From NCBI GenBank assembly GCA_963281255.1, contig OY725490.1, forward strand, positions 1,984,001 to 2,048,000: a stretch of DNA of 64,000 nucleotides, in the 5' to 3' direction. Position 1 is the stretch's first letter; each line of letters opens with the position of its first letter. Shown in pieces: positions 32,728-42,586 of the stretch. Origin of the DNA: Aphrocallistes beatrix. Its lineage: Eukaryota > Porifera > Hexactinellida > Sceptrulophora > Aphrocallistidae. A program made the position numbers and the translations under genes. The notes beneath the pieces were generated by a model, which had not been told where the DNA came from, searched no databases, and saw only the letters and a program-made list of their open reading frames with translations.

Positions 32728-33792
32728 CGAGTCGCTTCCCTCCTTCCCATGCGTAGGCTATCTGGTCTGGAGGGAGGAAGACGTCGAGGAAGTGAGCGGC
32801 GGGAAGGGATGCCCTCAGATCTGAGTAGAGTCTGTGTTTGAAACCTGGAAATAGTGAGTTCCCCCCGGTGACTAGGATGTTTCGCGTGAGACTCTCGCAC
32901 ACGGGAGGAGGGGTGAGGGTGAGGGAGTGTCTTACTGCCTCTGGCAGGTCCATCTGATCTATCCCGATGTCGGATGGATGGAAGATCAACTCAGGCACAG
33001 AGAATCTCTCGTTTCCGAGTGTTAGCGTCCTGTCAGGAGGCAAGGTTCGTTCGAGGAAGGATTCTGAATAAATCCACGGTTCGAAAGCGAGAAATCGGGA
33101 AGAATGTAGCGAATCAGAGTCCCAGAATCAGACAATTTGTCTGACTCGCGAAATTCCACTGTTTCTTTCTTACACTTAGACATGTCCGAGTATATATCTC
33201 GCGAAATGTAGCACGTGTCCTCCTTAACCTGATTGAGAACGTAGGTTTCTTCCGCTACGTTCAACTGTCTGTACGAGATGAGTCCTTCAGACGGTTAGTC
33301 AGGAGCTTGCCCCTACGTCTACTCTCAAGAAGGAGCTCCTCACAGGGATCATCTCGCAGAACGGCATCACATGCGTGAACCAGAATCCAGGGTCGAGGAC
33401 CATGGATGCGGGAGAACTGGGGTTGTCGGTCTTGTAATGGTAAGCGCTTAGGTTGGCGGATGTTGAGCGAGTAACGGACTTGAATCCGTATTCCTCGAAC
33501 AGAATCTCATCCAGGCTGTCTCGCATGGAAGCGAAGTTGAAGGGAAGCTCAGTGAAGAAAGGTCTGTGTCCTGAGGACTAATGTTAATGTGTGTGGGGCC
33601 GAATATCATCATAAACCCGCTCGTGTCCGTCAGAGAGAACAGCTCAGACCCGACGTAGGACTGTGTCTGTCTAGTTTGGTGCGGGAGAGCCAGTTTGGGA
33701 TGATAAGAACCATGGATGTGTGTGTCCGTAGAGACACCCGCCTTGATCGAGTGTCCTCCACAGTCCACGATGAGACTCATTGGTGCAGTCAT
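32728..33792 (-). pseudogene. ACTR6: Actin-related protein 6 (ARP6) copy, multiply broken
   Basis: Minus-strand pieces line up with ARP6, the SWR1/SRCAP nucleosome-remodelling subunit: N-terminus MSLIVDCGGHSIKAG (33777 on), SLDEILFEEYGFKS, VLDPGFWFTHVMPFC, VLNQVKEDTCYISRDIY, RYILPDFSLSNRGF, NERFSVPELIFHPSDIGI and the signature NILVTGGNSLFPGF to YAWEGGK. The pieces sit in at least four changes of frame (near 33560, 33310, 33265 and 33070). About 40 residues expected between the DTSGF and PFNFASM parts are missing, and the last residues are replaced by the MITE at 32426-32727. No introns are visible between the pieces, so an old processed copy is possible, though I see no poly(A) tract. It would not make a functional protein; another, intact copy is expected elsewhere. 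Confidence 0.85.
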
Positions 33793-33964
33793 TAGTTCTA
33801 CGAATTAGGCGAAGTGAATTCAGATTCTTAAGCCAACTTGGCACACATACTAAATGCTAGAATTTCAAACTTAGATCTTATAACATAAAATGTGACTTGA
33901 TAAAACCAGGAATCTTACTGTGTGTATTAGGTGGGTCTACTATACAGATGAATGTGCTGATCTT

Positions 33965-35600
33965 ACATTGTATCGTCTACCTACCTCACTGGCGGTTTCA
34001 AACTCAGGAGAGTGAGAAATGTCTTCAAAAGAATCTGGAGCTGAGAGAGGTGTTAAGCCACTTCCCACGTGTTTAACCAGGACACCACGAACCAAACTAA
34101 CGAGTAGAAACTAATAATACTTCTTTCTTCTTTCCAATATAAAAAACCGAGATTTTTAAATTACAAGGATATATTAGGTTCTGTTGTATGAGGAAATGCA
34201 TTGTAGTGCTCACCCAGCTTGTGAACTAGCTTGGTCGAGATTGAACTCAATGCTGCGAGTGACGTCACTCAGCGTTTGAATGACAGCTGAATCTAACGCC
34301 TACAAACTATACTTAGTACTAATAGGCATACAAACCTGATATATGCTCCTAGCAACACACACCTGCTGAGGAATGTTCCATGCCCTCCTTCTCCCCTTCT
34401 TCTGGGTGCACTCAGGGTTGTTCCTCTCTCTTCTGTCTCAAGTCTGAAGGGAGGAGGGAGTAGGGTGAGGGCAGGGGGACTTATCAGCTGACTCTCACTG
34501 GAGGTCATTGAGATAGGTGTGGATGACGTCACCGGATCTCCGATTTCCTCACCGCGGGAAGAGACCAGAGAGTCCACCTGAGGGGAGTCCAGCTGCGGTC
34601 TGGTGCAGGGGCCATGAACTCCAGCTCTGGTTCTGTTCTATAAATAGACGTGAACTAGAACAGAGCTATCACCACACTTGATTGTGAATCTTAATGTCGC
34701 TTTAAGAACGAGGAGGAACAGATTAAAACTTCCTTATAACATGCCAATACTCACATATGGTTGCTAGGAGGTTGAGGAGTGGAGAGAATGGGTTTATTCT
34801 CCCTGAATGCCAGCCGCACTTTATGTCTTGCCGCGTCTTTCTGAGTCAATCGCTCTGTGGGAAATAAACATATAAAAATGAACTGGACCAGGGATATTCT
34901 ATATGAATTGGATGGATCAATGGAATTTCCGCATCTCATAATACTTCATTTCCATATAAGGAATTCCTATTGCTTTACCTGTGGCTATATCTCTATCCTC
35001 TTTGAACAAGAGTCTAGGTTCTGTCAGGGACAATTTCTTACTGCCACTTCTCTCTCCCAACTCCACCACAAACACCTCTAACTTCCTGCCACGTGGCGGT
35101 GTGCTTACGGGGGCTCTGGATCTATGACAGGACGCGATAGAGAGATGTCCAGCTGTTCGGACGGAATCTCGTAGGAGATGAGAGGGGTCTTTCGAGAGGT
35201 GGGGTTTCTCTACACAATTGCACTCATTACACACAGCTTTGATGGATCACATACCTGACCAATTAATGATAGTCTCTATATCATAGCGAGATAATTGTAC
35301 GCATTTCGGAGTTATTTAAGGGACAAACTATTCCTGTCCATTCTTACGAGAACTACTCTTCCACATTTGAAATAATACTATAAATAAGCTAGATGTAAAG
35401 CTACATTCCTACCTCTCCAGTGGTTGCTCAGGAGGATCTGTGCTTCCTCACTCTCCATAGAAACGAAGAATTTGGTCCGATGTCCAGGGCCACTGACTAG
35501 GACGACAAATGGGAGTGTCAGCCGCTGGCATTCCTTCCAGCTGGTTCGCTATTTCGGGTTCAATGGAGAGGTAAGCGTCTGGGACTGTTTCTGAGGAGGT
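33965..35600 (-). pseudogene. Exon-like fragments of an unrecognised multi-exon gene
   Basis: Several GC-richer pieces on the minus strand carry splice-like ends and protein-like composition. About 35565-35420 reads LTLPFVVLVSGPGHRTKFF and ends at a GT donor (ggagag|gtagg); about 35215-35110 (TSRKTPLISYEIPSEQLDIS); about 35090-34985 (KLEVFVVELGERSG, ending cacag|gtaaag); 34860-34757 (tttcccacag|AG, RLTQKDAARHKVRLAF, AT|gtgagt); about 34600-34365 (Ser/Pro-rich, cagcag|gtgtgt); and about 34055-33988 (DSFEDISHSPEFETAS, gag|gtaggt). The first two pieces need a frame change inside what looks like one exon, so the gene is probably decaying. The KVRLAF piece is reminiscent of Rel-homology proteins, but that is too short to call. 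Exon ends are approximate. Confidence 0.4.
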
Positions 35601-35814
35601 ACGTCTAGAGTCAGATCCTGTGCTCCTCTTCTAGCTTACATCTTGCCGGCCGCTTATGATTATGGGAAACACCACCAAACTCTGCTACCAGGTTTCCAAG
35701 CCTGCTCTCTCCTCTCCCTCCAACTCTTCAGAGGAGATTCCGTGGCTTGGCCCTCCACCGAGTTCACACCTTCCTTCTGTCTGCTACCATTGCTCTAGAC
35801 AGTGGGGTTGCTCC

Positions 35815-36205
35815 AAGTCAAATCTCCGAGCAACTCTCTGATAGACATGAGACCTAATTGTGACTTGGAGATGGTAAGGTAATATTTAGTCATAAGGCAG
35901 CCTCTCAACTTGTAATTTAATTAAATCGTGTGATAGCAAGTGACAAATCAAACAGACATACCTAATTTACGGAATTTGACAGAACTGTTCCAGAATTTTA
36001 AATGCGTATTCCATTCGGGATATTATAAATGCCTAATTAACGGAGCTGCCTAAATTAGGTATGTCCTGAGATATGAGAATATAGTAAACCGTGAGACACA
36101 CGACGAGATCGGAGAGTTGAGAGGTCTGACTAAGGTAGACACTATCAGGACAGGAAGTAGGCCCATGTTGTAGATTTACGTCGAAAGCTCATAAAAAGTG
36201 GTAAG
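35815..36205 (-). repeat. Partial copy of the PTB gene 5' end and upstream region
   Basis: 35815-35881 matches the first 12 codons, start codon and leader of the PTB gene (18728-18790) with one or two differences; 35920-36205 then matches 19200-19500, including the family C MITE and family D repeat. The 381-bp insertion at 18839-19219 is absent here, so this copy preserves the empty site. Codons beyond the twelfth are not present, so it is not a gene. Confidence 0.85.
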
Positions 36206-36504
36206 GCTCATCCACCTATTCGTCCATAGAACCGATGTACAAAATTGTCATCTGTAGGATCAAATTAGTAAAAAGTTTTTTTTAAAACCAGCATGCATTG
36301 ATTTCACACATAGAATTGGAAAGGAGACCTGACACTGGAATACATGTCTCGACTTGTAATTTAACTAAATCGTGTGCCACTGTGACATGTAAAAATCGTG
36401 AGATATCATATAGCATTAATCGTGTGCGTTGAGATACCTTGGAATTGAACTAAATGTCACTGAACAATTGTTTTTGAGATATCCAGGAGGCTTTTTCAAT
36501 TAAA
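36206..36504. other. Gene-free stretch
   Basis: Contains a second, short repeat of the PTB upstream sequence ('cgacttgtaatttaactaaatcgtgtg' near 36350) and nothing else recognisable. Confidence 0.4.
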
Positions 36505-36700
36505 ACCCTTAGATTACCTGGGGTCATTTCTATTTATAGTAAAGACCCCACATTTCTAAGGTTTCCCCGCCCAAAATGACTTAACCGGAAATGAGTTAGC
36601 AAAAATCTAGCACCATTTAATTAAAACCCTCGCCTGGCTAGGTCTCAAAAGTATAAATAGAGAAAACCCCACTTTCATTTTCACTTTCAACATTCCTAGC
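36505..36700 (-). repeat. TATA-carrying dispersed modules, copy 3 plus a second TATA
   Basis: 36505-36605 is the reverse complement of the module at 4106-4205 (ttctatttatagtaaagacc; ggtttccccgcccaaaatga; aaccggaaatga). A further 'aagtataaatagagaaaacc' follows on the plus strand at about 36649. No gene is attached within 500 bp. Confidence 0.5.
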
Positions 36701-37102
36701 CAACCGCGGGTTAATTAAAGGATATATATATATTATATAATATATAAATAAATACTAAAATATCTAGGTTTTGTCAAAAATCCTCCGGTCACCCTATCCT
36801 ACGCTTGAATATTTGATCGGACCAAAGACAAAATTCAATCGAATAATTATCTTTATTACCCCACCCCGTAGCATTGAAACGCTTAGTTATGCTGGCATTC
36901 TTTCATATCAAGGACATACGTAATAGTGGCATAAACAATTACATTTAGAACAGAAGTTACAATAGATATCTCCCTATTGAACTTGCTCAACCTGCCAATT
37001 TAAAATAATAAGGTTCTATCTAGACTTTAGTTTAGAAGGAATGCTTTCCGTCGTATCTCTCAAGATTAAACGGAAAATGCAGTCAAAATGGATGGTAGGA
37101 AC

Positions 37103-37192
37103 CATAGGCGCCGAACCAGGGGGGGCTGGGGGGGCTCAAGCCCCCCCTAGAACGCCAAAATTACCCATAAATTTGAAAAGTTCGGCGCCCCT
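37103..37192. mobile_element. 90-bp GC-rich MITE with a G7/C7 hairpin
   Basis: Flanked by the 9-bp direct repeat GGTAGGAAC (37094-37102, 37193-37201). The ends share the inverted word GGCGCCGAAC. In the middle GGGGGGGCTCAAGCCCCCCC is a perfect 20-nt palindrome. It is among the smallest complete transposon derivatives in the window. Confidence 0.85.
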
Positions 37193-38635
37193 GGTAGGAA
37201 CAAATATTTCGTCGTAATTAACAAGCATACTTTCTTGATTGTCGTGATTAAAATAAGATTATCAACCTAAGATTATAGATATTTTATGTAATATCTGTCT
37301 TGTTAGATTACAAAACTTTTACGTCTATCCACAGAGTCATGTTTTAATTTGAATTAAGATGGATATTTGTTCATTCAATGCATTTGCACTGAATGATTAC
37401 TGCAAATAAATTAAAATCGTAATTGATATCATCAGGAGATGAGATAATATTGATTAAAATATTGAAATATTAATCATTACATCCCTCTTCACTCTTCTAT
37501 AAAATACAAAAATGTATACATCGAATTACTTAAATCTCTGAATAAATTCTTTACTGGATTTCCACATCTAAATATACCTAAGAAGTTTTTCAACTTGTGA
37601 GTCTTCATATTTATAGCTACTAGATCTAGGATATATCAATTTGCATTTGATTTTTATCTTCTTCAAATTTAAGCGTAATTGAGTTTTGCATAAATTTGAC
37701 GAATAAATGCAATTTTTACACTGTCAATAATTCTTATATTATAATAATATTATTTCCTTTTAGCACGGTGAGCGTTTCCAAAAAACGTTCCCAAAAAATA
37801 GAAATTAAACTGATATAATTCATATTACAATTACATAGCTTTAATGAAGAAGAAAAACTATTTTAATGATGATTATTTTTCTGAAAAAACAAAAACTCAA
37901 CCCCAATACCCAAAATTGAGCGCCTCTATACCTTTTTTAGCAAAACACCACTGCTAATAGAAGATAATAGGCCTCAACAAATTTTTGGTAGGGCCATGAT
38001 TATAGGATTAATTATCTAGAACTTTCCAGTCAGGCACTTTTTTGAAGGTGATAAAAGTTACATGGCACCCAAACAGGGGTTTATCTTGTAATTCCAGGGG
38101 TTATAGCAACCCCTGTACCAAAATCGAATCACATTGCAAGCACCTAGGCTCCTCGAACGATACCAGGCTGGCGCCTATAAGTGCCGGCCGAGCACCTAGA
38201 CAAACTCCTGTCCATTACCCTACCTACCTTACCGGAGTATAAATACAACTACAGAACAAACCCTTGGTATAAATTCATATTCCAACCCAAAATGATGCTC
38301 TGCGTCAGCTATGTAGCAATTACACTGAACAACGCGAGAATAATTTGTGTTTTTGAAATAGTTCCACCTAATTAGTCACTGTGCAAAGTAGGAATTGTAC
38401 ACAATAATTTAATAGTATTTATTTGGATTTTATGGAGCATTGGGGTTGCGTATTTAGAGTATGGGAATAAATGTATTTTGATAATCAAAAATATTCTACA
38501 TATATAATACTTATACTATTAAATAAGATTATTGGATGATTCAAAACATATTTTACAACGAAATCGAATTTAACTTAGAAAAGTTTAATATATTTTATCT
38601 TAAAATTTTTAACTCATTACTTATTTTGAAGCGAA

Positions 38636-38704
38636 TACATATAAAAAGAACCCAGTTACCTCTATCTTCTTATGCAGTTTGCTTTTTCTAGATTGCAGAT
38701 TCTA
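38636..38704 (+). promoter_or_regulatory. Core promoter and leader of VLIG copy A
   Basis: TATA box ACATATAAAAAG at about 38637-38647, followed by 'aacccagttacctctatctt' and a pyrimidine-rich TCTTCTTATG just before the first exon. Copy B keeps the same order (aataaaaaaaaagaccccag, ttttcctccaccttcttatg at 52026-52070), though its TATA is degraded to AATAAAAAAA. A start about 30 bp past the TATA would give a leader of about 35 nt. Confidence 0.55.
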
Positions 38705-38923
38705 ATGTCATCTTTAGATGATCTCCTCAAAAAGGAGAATATCCTCTACCTCAAACAACGATTGAATGAATGTGAAATTTATACGCCTGGAGATTTGGAA
38801 TTAATATTTAGTGGTGAAGATATCTCTCAATTACTGAGGTTTGAACCAAGGGAAAAAGTAAAAATAAGAGTAATGATTGACAATTTCAAACGTGAGGAGG
38901 AAAAACACAAGCATTGCAAAAAG
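38705..38923 (+). CDS. VLIG copy A, exon 1: SAM-like domain
   Basis: 73 codons from MSSLDDLLKKENILYLKQ to the donor aaaaag|gtaagt at 38924. The helical pattern (LKQRLNECEIYTPGDLELIF, then EDISQLL and a long C-terminal helix) resembles a SAM or other five-helix domain used for homotypic oligomerisation. The Met at 38705 is chosen because it is the one conserved in copy B (52097); an upstream in-frame Met at 38672 is not. The donor is in phase 0, which fits the start of exon 2 at 42587 in the frame of the GTPase. About 3.66 kb of intron follows. Confidence 0.7.
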
Positions 38924-39059
38924 GTAAGTTTCTGTTATAATAATTAATATTGGATATTTAGTATCTATTTAAAGTAGCTTTTGTGCAATTCTATTTCCTA
39001 TTGCTTATATCAAATGCTTTAAACATTGAACCATATATGGTCTAACTACTAATATTGTT

Positions 39060-39370
39060 AAGAATGCAAAAAATATCAATTTTATAAGGGTCTGAAAAAA
39101 GTGGTAAAATCGCCGGAAAAAGTCCGTATTTTTTCTAAATCAACAATAAAATCTCGAATTTTTAATAGAATCTGTATACTAACATATTTCAGATATGGTA
39201 CAACTCTCATCCAAATATGATGACTCATCACTCTGTTATGACGTCATCATTACGCATCAAAATTTTTAAAACTGATAATTTTGTGTTTTTTCGAGTGATA
39301 TCGATTTTAAATCTAAGATGGACATGTTTAGAAATGATATCTCCCTTATAATTAATCATTGTCACCTCCA
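39060..39370. repeat. Dispersed repeat carrying AP-1-like and CRE-like palindromes
   Basis: Matches about 63790-64000 ('aatagaatctgtatactaac', 'gatgactcatcac', 'gttatgacgtcatcattac'). Both copies contain TGACTCA (bZIP AP-1 type) and TGACGTCA (CRE type) about 10 bp apart. It lies in intron 1 of copy A. Confidence 0.65.
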
Positions 39371-39449
39371 GGCGACCGATGGGAGCCTCCGGCGGACACG
39401 AAGTGTCCGCCAGCCGCGCAGCGCAAGCAAGCGAAGCGCGCTTGTGTAT

Positions 39450-42298
39450 GGGGAATTCCATGTCAAAAAACCAATAATTTCACCACCATCAACCGATTGG
39501 TCTGAAATTTGCTGTGTGACAGCGCACGTATATGTCTTTACTTTTGTGAAAATTTCAGATCAATCGGTCATGTGGTTTTTGAGTTATGACGTCACAAACT
39601 TTTGAATTTTGCTGTTTTGACCAAGGATTTTCACAATGGTAAAATCCCATCCCATTTTAAACTCGAATAACTCGAAAAATATTCATCAAATTCTTTCATA
39701 AATTGCAATACTTATGTTTTTACATATGAAGAATACGAAAAACCTGAGTAAATTAAGTTTTGAGTTCCTTTTCTTCGTGAAAACTGGAACTGAAACCAAC
39801 TCCCGAAGCAAACCGGAACTATGACGTAACAAAAATGTATATTTTTGAAACTGTTTTATTTTTGGGTATTTTACTGTTTATATTCATAATTCATTGTATA
39901 AAAAAATTCATTTGGTTTCCATATGTTCTCTTTGAGTTATTCACATTTTTGTACCTGTAAACGCTTTCTATATATAATTCAAAATTTTATGCCTTTTGTA
40001 AAAATATAAAATTGACCTGACAACTCTCAATTCTACCATTTTGAAAATGCTTTTTTGTCTTCCTCTATAATATCACTAATTCTTACAACATTCTGCAATT
40101 GATATGTGAACTTGGAATTATAAGTATGTTGTATATTTGACCACAGACAGACTAAACATAAACAGTGTGTAATGCTGTTGTTGCTATGTAATAGGAATGC
40201 AATAAATGTCACTAATGAGTTGAAAAGCTAATTTTAGAGGGCTAATATTTGCTAAACAATCCGATATTTAGTCCGAACATAGCACTCTGTATATAAGGCC
40301 ACCCATCTAAATCTCAAAAATGGACCAGGGATGCGGTCGAAGATGGTTGATCAAATACATGATCTGCCAAAAATCATGAACGACGCAGAATAGAGCTTCG
40401 AAATGTATTACCAGCATATATAAATATGACGCCAGAGTATCCATATCCGTTGTTAAAATTTCGATTAGTCATCATATGATTGCACAATAGGTTATATTTG
40501 GGACACATTTAGTGAATTTCAGAGGTTGTTTAAGGGNNNNNNNNNNNNNNNNNNNNNNNNNNNNNNNNNNNNNNNNNNNNNNNNNNNNNNNNNNNNNNNN
40601 NNNNNNNNNNNNNNNNNNNNNNNNNNNNNNNNNNNNNNNNNNNNNNNNNNNNNNNNNNNNNNNNNNNNNNNNNNNNNNNNNNNNNNNNNNNNNNNNNNNN
40701 NNNNNNNNNNNNNNNNNNNNNNNNNNNNNNNNNNNNGGAATGTTGCTATATTCCAGCGTTGCTATGAAAACGCATTTTGATCAGTTGAGGTCATATCTTG
40801 AAAACCGCAATAACTATGCATTCAAATTTGATCTTATTTGATAGCCAATAGACTATTTCCTATAAAGCCATAACTTAATTTACACGTCTAAATTCAATGG
40901 TTTGCGAGTTATTAGACAAATGATCACTTTGGTCACAATTGGTAATTTGTCTAATAACTCGCAAACCATTGAATTTAGACGTGTAAATTAAGTTATGGCT
41001 TTATAGGAAATAGTCTATTGGCTATCAAATAAGATCAAATTTGAATGCATAGTTATTGCGGTTTTCAAGATATGACCTCAACTGATCAAAATGCGTTTTC
41101 ATAGCAACGCTGGAATATAGCAACATTCCATGAAAAATATTCACTTTCGCATCAACCCATTCACAGCTCAGTTCTATACAAAGAAACTATATTAAAACAA
41201 ACTTAGAAGTGCCCTTAAACAACCTCTGAAATTCACTAAATGTGTCCCAAATATAACCTATTGTGCAATCATATGATGACTAATCGAAATTTTAACAACG
41301 GATATGGATACTCTGGCGTCATATTTATATATGCTGGTAATACATTTCGAAGCTCTATTCTGCGTCGTTCATGATTTTTGGCAGATCATGTATTTGATCA
41401 ACCATCTTCGACCGCATCCCTGGTCCATTTTTGAGATTTAGATGGGTGGCCTTATATACAGAGTGCTATGTTCGGACTAAATATCGGATTGTTTAGCAAA
41501 TATTAGCCCTCTAAAATTAGCTTTTCAACTCATTAGTGACATTTATTGCATTCCTATTACATAGCAACAACAGCATTACACACTGTTTATGTTTAGTCTG
41601 TCTGTGGTCAAATATACAACATACTTATAATTCCAAGTTCACATATCAATTGCAGAATGTTGTAAGAATTAGTGATATTATAGAGGAAGACAAAAAAGCA
41701 TTTTCAAAATGGTAGAATTGAGAGTTGTCAGGTCAATTTTATATTTTTACAAAAGGCATAAAATTTTGAATTATATATAGAAAGCGTTTACAGGTACAAA
41801 AATGTGAATAACTCAAAGAGAACATATGGAAACCAAATGAATTTTTTTATACAATGAATTATGAATATAAACAGTAAAATACCCAAAAATAAAACAGTTT
41901 CAAAAATATACATTTTTGTTACGTCATAGTTCCGGTTTGCTTCGGGAGTTGGTTTCAGTTCCAGTTTTCACGAAGAAAAGGAACTCAAAACTTAATTTAC
42001 TCAGGTTTTTCGTATTCTTCATATGTAAAAACATAAGTATTGCAATTTATGAAAGAATTTGATGAATATTTTTCGAGTTATTCGAGTTTAAAATGGGATG
42101 GGATTTTACCATTGTGAAAATCCTTGGTCAAAACAGCAAAATTCAAAAGTTTGTGACGTCATAACTCAAAAACCACATGACCGATTGATCTGAAATTTTC
42201 ACAAAAGTAAAGACATATACGTGCGCTGTCACACAGCAAATTTCAGACCAATCGGTTGATGGTGGTGAAATTATTGGTTTTTTGACATGGAATTCCCC
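39450..42298. repeat. Palindrome 1: 1.35-kb inverted repeat in intron 1 of copy A
   Basis: The left arm begins GGGGAATTCCATGTC at 39450; the right arm ends with its inverse at 42298. The arms meet at ATTTGTCTAATAACTCGCAAA (40945-40965) against 40901-40921, with a 23-nt spacer. Every stretch I compared (for example 39480-39660 with 42090-42270) is identical base for base. The inner part (about 40263-41490) is homologous to palindromes 2 and 3; the outer part is unique to this copy. Confidence 0.93.
40537..40736. other. Assembly gap (200 N) inside the left palindrome arm
   Basis: A round 200-N placeholder. From palindrome symmetry, 40536 pairs with 41212 and 40737 pairs with 41129, so the missing segment corresponds to 41130-41211, that is, 82 bases rather than 200. 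Confidence 0.9.
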
Positions 42299-42387
42299 GT
42301 ATATAAAATAGGGAAGCATATGAAAAGAAGGCTAAAAATCCACAAATTTCTTGCCCTCCTAATCCTGAATAATTCAGGTACGTTTTG

Positions 42388-42537
42388 AAAAGCAGCTGCT
42401 TCATACCATTTAGTGGCGGGCCGCAATACAGGGGCGTACACTCGGGATGGGTATGGATAGTGGCATTTTGGAGAGATTGAAGCAGGCAACGCGGGCCGCA
42501 CAAAGCAAGGTCGCGGGCCGCCTGTTGGACAGCGCTG
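42388..42537. mobile_element. hAT-type MITE copy beside the exon 2 acceptor
   Basis: Internally deleted relative of the element at 14446-14906: CTTCATACCATTTAGTGGCG, the CGGGCCGC words and the right end GTTGGACAGCGCTG are kept, while the left TIR is missing. It ends 50 bp before the splice acceptor and has no counterpart in copy B, so it inserted after the cassette duplication. Confidence 0.75.
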
Positions 42538-42586
42538 ATCTAAATAATGCCTGCTTTCCAATATTATCATATTCTTTGCATTCCAG

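Noticed and set aside
40512-40841. Open frame spanning the N gap
   Set aside because: It is open only because the Ns were translated; the flanks are palindrome arms.
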